NCBI GenBank assembly: GCA_035512595.1
Contig: DATKDU010000140.1
Location: 1 to 44,905, forward strand
Reading direction: 5' to 3'
From: DATKDU01 sp035512595
GTDB taxonomy: Bacteria > Planctomycetota > Planctomycetia > Pirellulales > Pirellulaceae
Length of the DNA stretch: 44,905 bases
Position 1 is the stretch's first letter. Each line of letters starts with the position of its first letter. Below the pieces are notes generated by a model. The model ran no database searches. It saw only the letters and a program-made list of their open reading frames with translations, and had not been told where the DNA came from. Position numbers and translations under genes: made by a program. This document shows, piece by piece, positions 40,142 to 44,905 of this stretch.

Positions 40142-43100
40142 CTAACGGTCAGGCACTTGTTCCCACCGCGTCAAATCCCAGACCTTGACCGTGTGATCCC
40201 GGCTTCCTGAAACCAAGCGGTGGGTTTTGGGGACAAACGCCAGGCTGCTGACGACGGCCGTATGGCCCCGCAGCGTGTGCAGCGGCTTCCAGGATAACGC
40301 GTCCCAGATTCTGACCGTCGTGTCTTCGCCGGCGGTGGCTAGCCACCGGCCGTCGGAGCTGAAGGCCACCGCACAGACGTCCCCGGTGTGTCCGCGAAGC
40401 GTTTCCAGTTCCCCGCCAGTCTGCACGTCCCAGATCTTGATAGTGTACAGTTCGTCAGAAGTCACCAGGCAGCGGCAATCCGGGCTGAACGCCACGTTCA
40501 CATACACGCCAGGCATCCGGGCCTGGCATTCGAACTGCGGCTTCTGCACCAGCCCGAGGCGGGTCGGTGCCCAGGCCCACACCTTGACCTTCCCGCCACC
40601 GCTGGCCGAAACCAGGTGTGAGCCGTCGCGGCTGAATACCACCGCTCGGACCTCCCGGTCGTGGGTGCCGAGGGTGCCGACCGTCTGGCCGTTCCGTGCG
40701 TCCCAGACTCGCACGGTTCCGTCCTTACTTCCCGTGACCAGGTATTGGCCATCGGGGCTGTAGGTCACAGCGGGGATCTCGGTCGCACTCGGTCTCTCCG
40801 GGACCGTGAAGACTTCGCGTTGGGTGTTTACGTCCCAGACCTTGACGGAAAACAGAGGGCCATTGCCGCCGGCGGCGGCGATCCGGTTGCCGTCGGGCTG
40901 CCAGGCAACACAGAAGCCAATCGACTTGTGCCCAGGGAGCTCGGCCGTCTCCTGGCCGGTCTGCGTGCTGCGGATCTTGACGGGCATGCTCCAGCCAGCC
41001 GAAGCAATCTGCTTGCCGTCCGGGCTGACCGCTACGCTCCAGATTTCATTGCTGTAGGGCAAACTCAGCGATTCCTGCCCCTCGTGCCCCTGAAGCGGCG
41101 TCGCATCCCAGATGCGGATGGTCTTATCCTCGCTGGCCGAGGCCAGGCGCCGGCCGTCCGGACTGAACGCCAGGCAGCCGCACGTGGCGGCGTGTCCGCG
41201 GAGGCTCAATACCTCCCGGCCCGTCATCGCGTCCCAAATGCGCACGGTCTTGTCTTCGCCGGAGGAGGCGATGCGGCGGCCGTCCAGGCTGAAAGCGACC
41301 CCCAGAACCAGCCCGGTGGTATGTGGGAGGGTATGGACGCCTCGGCCGGTCGTTGTATCCCACACTTCCGCGTGGCGGTTGAAGCTGGCCGTGGCCAGCC
41401 GTCGGCCGTCGTTGTCGAACGCCAGTCCGCCGACGGGATAGCGAGTTTCGGAGAAAGCGCACAGCGGCTGGCCCTCGGCTTGCGCATCCCACAGTCTTAC
41501 GCTTCCCGCCCAGTTCCCCGTTGCCAGGCGCCGTCCGTCGCGACCGAACGCCACGCTGATCCGCTGCTTTTTTTGGCCCACAAAAGTTTTCAGGCGCCGA
41601 CCGTCCTTCCAGTCCCAGATGGTCACCTCGCCGTCATTTCCTGCCGCGAGTTGCCGTCCGTCCTGAGGATTGAATGCCACGGCGTGTGCGGTCAGATAAA
41701 AGTGAACGCTGTCGCACGGGCGGGCGAACGCCAAGCTTGGCGGACTGGTTGTCAGGTCCCAGACCTTCACTTGATTGTCCGCGCCGACGGAGGCCAGGTG
41801 CTGCCCATCGGGATGGAACGCGACGCTGCAGGCAAAGTCGCTATGTGCTTTTGCCAGAGTCTGGGTCACTTTCCCCTTCTCGATGTTCCAGACCTTGATG
41901 GCCCCGTCGCCCCCCGCGGAGGCGAGGAACTTGCCATCGGCGCTGAACGCAATACTGTTGACCGCGGCGGTGTCCTGAAGAAAGACCGGTTCCACCCGGC
42001 AATGCCGCATGAGGTAATGCCATTCCCACTGCCGCAGGTCCTCGGGACACTCTTCGAGGAGTTCCCGGGCGCGTTTCAGGTTGTTTGCGGACAGTTCCCG
42101 GTAAGCCAGGGCGATCAGGTGGAAATAGGAGTCCTGCCGGAGTTTCTCCTTGGCCTGCGTCTCAGCACGCAGCGCGCCGGAGATCAGGACCGTGCTTGTC
42201 GCCAGCGCCGTCACCGCCAGCAACATTGCCAGGGCTACGACCGAAATGGCGGCCAGTGCCCGCGTGTTTCGCCGGGCGAACTTGCCGAATCGATACACTG
42301 CCGATGGCGGACATGCCTGCACGGGCTCATCGTTCAGGTGACGCTGCACGTCCGCCGCAATGCCGTCGGCAGTCTCATAGCGGCGGTTGCGGTCCTTCTC
42401 CAGGCACTTCATCACGATCCAGTCCAGCTCGCCCTTGACCAGCTTCGTCAGCTTGGCCGGCTCCATGTGGCGATTCGCCGAGATGGACGCCAGTGCCTCG
42501 CCCGAGTCAGAAAGCCGCGTGCTCGGTTTGGGCGCCTCTTCCTCCCGGATCATGCGGAGAATCTCGGCATAAGCTGCCTCCTTCATCCGCTTGCTGCTCA
42601 CCGGCGTGCTGCCGGTCAATAGCTCATAGAGCAGCACGCCCAGCGAGAAGATATCGCTGCGCGTGTCGACCCCCAGGGCGCTCATCTCCGCCTGCTCCGG
42701 GCTCATGTATTCCAGCGTGCCGACCATGGTGCCGTACTGCGTGAACAGCGTCCGCTCGGTCAGCTTCTGCTCGGTCGCCTTGGCGACGCCGAAGTCGATC
42801 ACCTTGGGGACCGGCTTGCCGTCGTAGAGCGTGACCATCACGTTGGACGGCTTAATGTCGCGGTGGATGATGCCTTTCTGGTGGGCGTGCTGAATCGCCT
42901 GGCAGACCGGCACGAACAACTCCAGGCGCTCGCGCGGCGTCAGCCGGTTGTCGTCGCAGTACTTGGTGATGGGTACCCCGTGGACCAGCTCCATGACGAA
43001 GTAGGGGCGGCCCTGCTCCGTCGTGCCGGCATCCAGTACACGGGCGATGTTGGCGTGATCCATCAGCGCCAGGGCCTGTTTTTCAGCCTCGAAGCGGGCA

Positions 43101-43459
43101 ATCACCTGGCGGCTGTCCATGCCCGGTTTGATCACTTTGAGAGCAACCTTCCGCTGGACGGGCTCGCTCTGCTCGGCCATGTAGACCACGCCCATGCCCC
43201 CCTCGCCAATCTGCTGCAGCAGATTGTAGGGGCCGATCTGGGTGCCGGGCTTTTCCGGGAGAGGTGGATCGACCGTTGCCGGCGTGCCCCTTACAGGATG
43301 GCTTTGAAGGAAACTGCCGCCTATTTCGTGCGATTGAAGGAGTGCCTCGACGCGGGCCAGCAACTGGGCGTCCGCCCTACATGCTTGCAGCAGGAACGCA
43401 GCCCGCTCTGCGGGACTGGCGATGTCCAGTGCGCGTGTAAAGATGGTCAATTCGTCCAT
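40142..43459 (-). CDS. Membrane Ser/Thr protein kinase with 14 WD40 repeats
   Basis: The 1105-residue protein has a short N-terminal segment and a Hanks-type kinase domain at about 75-370: the Gly-rich loop GEGGMG at 85-90, Lys108 in VALKVIK, HRD at 189-191 in IIHRDIKPSN, DFG at 212-214 and a YMSPEQAEM activation-loop end. All key residues are present, so it should be active. A membrane segment lies near 391-419. A linker follows, then 14 WD40 blades (for example VAFSADGKFLASAGGDGAIK, VAFSSDGRWLATAGEDTTVR), enough for two seven-bladed propellers outside the membrane. AAAGGA lies 8 nt upstream of the ATG. The sigma factor gene ends 89 bp upstream on the same strand, a typical planctomycete pairing in which the kinase may control the sigma factor. 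Confidence 0.93.
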   Translation of the reverse strand: MDELTIFTRALDIASPAERAAFLLQACRADAQLLARVEALLQSHEIGGSFLQSHPVRGTPATVDPPLPEKPGTQIGPYNLLQQIGEGGMGVVYMAEQSEPVQRKVALKVIKPGMDSRQVIARFEAEKQALALMDHANIARVLDAGTTEQGRPYFVMELVHGVPITKYCDDNRLTPRERLELFVPVCQAIQHAHQKGIIHRDIKPSNVMVTLYDGKPVPKVIDFGVAKATEQKLTERTLFTQYGTMVGTLEYMSPEQAEMSALGVDTRSDIFSLGVLLYELLTGSTPVSSKRMKEAAYAEILRMIREEEAPKPSTRLSDSGEALASISANRHMEPAKLTKLVKGELDWIVMKCLEKDRNRRYETADGIAADVQRHLNDEPVQACPPSAVYRFGKFARRNTRALAAISVVALAMLLAVTALATSTVLISGALRAETQAKEKLRQDSYFHLIALAYRELSANNLKRARELLEECPEDLRQWEWHYLMRHCRVEPVFLQDTAAVNSIAFSADGKFLASAGGDGAIKVWNIEKGKVTQTLAKAHSDFACSVAFHPDGQHLASVGADNQVKVWDLTTSPPSLAFARPCDSVHFYLTAHAVAFNPQDGRQLAAGNDGEVTIWDWKDGRRLKTFVGQKKQRISVAFGRDGRRLATGNWAGSVRLWDAQAEGQPLCAFSETRYPVGGLAFDNDGRRLATASFNRHAEVWDTTTGRGVHTLPHTTGLVLGVAFSLDGRRIASSGEDKTVRIWDAMTGREVLSLRGHAATCGCLAFSPDGRRLASASEDKTIRIWDATPLQGHEGQESLSLPYSNEIWSVAVSPDGKQIASAGWSMPVKIRSTQTGQETAELPGHKSIGFCVAWQPDGNRIAAAGGNGPLFSVKVWDVNTQREVFTVPERPSATEIPAVTYSPDGQYLVTGSKDGTVRVWDARNGQTVGTLGTHDREVRAVVFSRDGSHLVSASGGGKVKVWAWAPTRLGLVQKPQFECQARMPGVYVNVAFSPDCRCLVTSDELYTIKIWDVQTGGELETLRGHTGDVCAVAFSSDGRWLATAGEDTTVRIWDALSWKPLHTLRGHTAVVSSLAFVPKTHRLVSGSRDHTVKVWDLTRWEQVPDR

Positions 43460-43548
43460 TGCCGTGTCCTTTGCCGATCGCTTCTAGGAGGCAGTGCAAG
43501 TTTCGCCGCCGAATCACGCCACAAGAATTCTGCGATCTGCAAAATCTC

Positions 43549-44190
43549 TCAGCCGCGGGTCAATTCCTGATGCAGCCAGGCGCGGGCATAGGCCCAGCGG
43601 CGATCGGCCGTTCGCGGCGAAATGGCGAGCGCCACAGCGACCTGAGGAATCGACAATCCCGCAAAGTACTTAAGCTTGACCACTTCGGCAGACAACGGCT
43701 CCACAGCCGCGAGCTTGGACAGGGCGGCATCGAGGGCCAGAACCTCGTCGTTGGGACCGTCGCTCAGCCAAGCGCTGGCATCGAGATCCACCCGCTGCCG
43801 ATCGCCGCCATGTTTGGGGCGTTTTTTGCGGATCGCGTTGTTCACCAGAATCTGTCGCATGGCCTCGGCCGCGGCGGCAAAGAAGTGGCCGCGGGAGTTC
43901 CAGAGGACAGGAGGCAGGGAACAGGAGACAGGCGACAGTTTTTGATCGCTCAACTCCGGAATTCCAACTTCCGTTCCCTGTTCGCCGTCTCCTACCTCCT
44001 GGTGGCCCACCAGCCGCAGATACGCCTCGTGGACCAGCGCCGTCGCCTGGAGCGTTTGCCCTGGCTTTTCTTGGGCCAGCCTGACGGCGGCCAGCTTCCG
44101 CAGCTCGTCATAGACCAGCGGCAATAGCTGCTCGGCGGCGGTTGGATCACCGGAGTCGATCTGCGACAGGATGCGGGTGACGTCGGACAT
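43549..44190 (-). CDS. ECF-type sigma factor (TIGR02999-like) with repeat insertion
   Basis: The ATG at 44190 (GGGG close upstream) gives 213 residues. Region 2 is split: 'VHEAYLRLVG' (residues 53-62) and 'WNSRGHFFAAAAEAMRQILV' (97-116) are normally joined by a few residues, as in planctomycete ECF sigma factors of about 185 residues. Here about 34 residues lie between them (63-96), encoded by two inverted heptamer arrays. Region 4 is intact (LSAEVVKLKYFAGLSIPQVA, then ALAISPRTADRRWAYARAWL). The gene heads the unit with the WD40 kinase 89 bp downstream. An open extension to 44226 is less likely, because MSDVTRILSQIDSGDPTAAE is the usual start. The frame survives the insertion, so the factor may still work. 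Confidence 0.9.
   Translation of the reverse strand: MSDVTRILSQIDSGDPTAAEQLLPLVYDELRKLAAVRLAQEKPGQTLQATALVHEAYLRLVGHQEVGDGEQGTEVGIPELSDQKLSPVSCSLPPVLWNSRGHFFAAAAEAMRQILVNNAIRKKRPKHGGDRQRVDLDASAWLSDGPNDEVLALDAALSKLAAVEPLSAEVVKLKYFAGLSIPQVAVALAISPRTADRRWAYARAWLHQELTRG
43908..44001. repeat. Inverted pair of heptamer arrays inserted in the sigma factor gene
   Basis: On the plus strand the left array reads CAGGAGG, CAGGGAA, CAGGAGA, CAGGCGA and CAG (43908-43938). The right array reads TTCCCTG, TTCGCCG, TCTCCTA and CCTCCTG (43974-44001), which on the other strand are the same type of CAGG-start heptamers. The 35-base centre holds CCGGAATTCC. The element of about 94 bp is in frame and encodes the extra residues 63-96 of the sigma factor. 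Confidence 0.8.
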
Positions 44191-44220
44191 GGCCCCAATT
44201 GTGGTCGAACCAGAATCTGC

Positions 44221-44264
44221 CCGCAATCAATCCGCAATCAATCCGCAATCAATCCGCAATCAAT
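44221..44264. repeat. Four tandem 11-bp repeats upstream of the sigma factor gene
   Basis: CCGCAATCAAT occurs four times without change from 44221 to 44264, starting 30 bp upstream of the sigma factor ATG. On the sigma strand the unit reads ATTGATTGCGG. An 11-bp period is close to one DNA turn, so four identical sites would lie on the same face, as in iteron or operator arrays. TTGATT could also serve as a -35 box; no -10 box was assigned. Confidence 0.85.
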
Positions 44265-44436
44265 CCGAGGACGCGACGAGGATGCTCAAAATCGCCACCG
44301 CCCCCTATCGGAGCGGACGGCAATGGTCATCGACCGACGCGGACAGGGCCAACAGGTTTTACTGACCTTCAAGCAGAGGAATCCACGTCAGAAGCAAAAG
44401 TGCCGGTTGGCTCGCTGGAAGCGGCAGGACGCCGAG

Positions 44437-44565
44437 CTACGACGAAGCGGGCGATTTAACCACGACAACATCGGCGGTCAACTTCTCGACCGTCGCCCGC
44501 AGCCCCGTCGCTTCCGTCCGCAACGCGGCATTCTCGGCTTCCAGTTCTCGCATTCTCGCGTCCAT
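44437..44565 (-). CDS. Short coiled-coil ORF, possibly a transposase remnant
   Basis: A 42-residue frame starts at the ATG at 44565: MDARMRELEAENAALRTEAT, then GLRATVEKLTADVVVVKS, and a stop. The heptad pattern with LEAENAALR and LRATVEKL resembles the N-terminal leucine zipper of IS66-type transposases. It is very short, has no ribosome site and an in-frame stop lies closely upstream, so it may be a relic or chance. Confidence 0.25.
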   Translation of the reverse strand: MDARMRELEAENAALRTEATGLRATVEKLTADVVVVKSPASS

Positions 44566-44905
44566 GTTGACGCGCAACTTGCCACAAACTGCCCCATTCC
44601 AGCAAGATCAATTCCCCGAGACGGTAATCAATCACCGACGACGATCCGGCGGACGATGGTCGAATCGGCCTAACGCTGGTCCGTTGAGACGCAGGATCTG
44701 CCCGCACGGGATCGCACTTCGCGCCATCGTGAGTCGCGCCGTTGAGCTCCCGGGCCGGTCAGCTAATCAATAGGATTGTAGGCGGTGTGCTATCAGAGCG
44801 TCGCGTCGCGAGTGGACGTGAAAGCACACCGCCTACGATTCGGTTGGACTGAACCGCAGCTCGGCTCCGCCCGCTATGGGGATTGCAACGCAGCGACGGT
44901 TTGGC
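44566..44905. other. Gene-free right end of the window
   Basis: I see no believable gene in these 340 bp. The only clear structure is the inverted repeat at 44778-44836. Confidence 0.5.
44778..44836. repeat. 14-bp perfect inverted repeat with 31-base loop
   Basis: GTAGGCGGTGTGCT (44778-44791) and AGCACACCGCCTAC (44823-44836) are exact inverse copies. The loop contains a GTCGCGTCGCG stretch. No gene adjoins it within the window, so its role cannot be judged; it has the look of a small interspersed palindrome. Confidence 0.8.

Noticed and set aside
1..44905. CRISPR array, tRNA, rRNA, prophage or intact insertion sequence
   Set aside because: No regularly spaced 25-40 bp repeats, no tRNA or rRNA signature, no integrase, phage structural gene or full transposase was found.

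Overview
The window looks like a piece of a high-GC planctomycete chromosome, probably of the Pirellulales type. This rests on gene content, because there is no rRNA or tRNA gene here. The planctomycete-style features are secreted PQQ-type beta-propellers opening with an FRGP motif, an ECF sigma factor beside a Ser/Thr kinase carrying WD40 repeats, an LEDRRLLA-type N-terminus on an FG-GAP/Calx-beta surface protein, a giant TPR protein, and many interspersed palindromic repeats.

Layout. 1-1004 (-): secreted YVTN-type propeller, cut by the window edge. 1248-2573 (+): PQQ-like propeller. 2642-3007 (-): DUF202 membrane protein. 3280-4296 (+): D-2-hydroxyacid dehydrogenase. 4771-13057 (-): a five-gene operon in the order MoxR ATPase, DUF58 protein, BatA-like VWA protein, double-VWA protein, membrane coiled-coil protein with a Cys cluster. 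Divergent from it, 13331-24685 (+): a 3784-residue secreted TPR protein with two copies of a paired beta-sandwich-like module. 24769-26979 (-): glycogen branching enzyme. 27151-27777 (-): RNase H-like protein lacking catalytic Asp residues. 28328-30391 (+): PQQ-like propeller plus a secreted protein of unknown function. 30631-33613 (+): sulfotransferase, arylsulfotransferase-like membrane protein and a small membrane protein. 33672-35252 (-): Tat-exported glycosidase-like propeller. 35537-36334 (-): membrane-anchored Hint-domain protein. 36388-36735 (-): truncated TIGR03032-like gene. 36828-39964 (-): two secreted-protein genes. 40142-44190 (-): WD40 kinase and its ECF sigma factor.

How the genes may work together. 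The MoxR/DUF58/VWA operon is the planctomycete version of a Bat-type AAA+ chaperone and adaptor set. The giant secreted protein shares its divergent control region and is a plausible client or partner, but that is inference. The sulfotransferase, arylsulfotransferase-like protein and small membrane protein form a second compact set. The sigma factor and kinase form a typical planctomycete signalling pair.

The least explained structure is in the DNA and RNA rather than the proteins. A two-hairpin element occurs twice, 45-55 nt upstream of two adjacent secreted-protein genes, and its pairing is better preserved on the coding strand. Heptamer arrays are inserted in frame in the sigma factor and in a VWA protein. 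Four exact 11-bp direct repeats precede the sigma gene. Several long, unrelated inverted repeats occupy the intergenic gaps.
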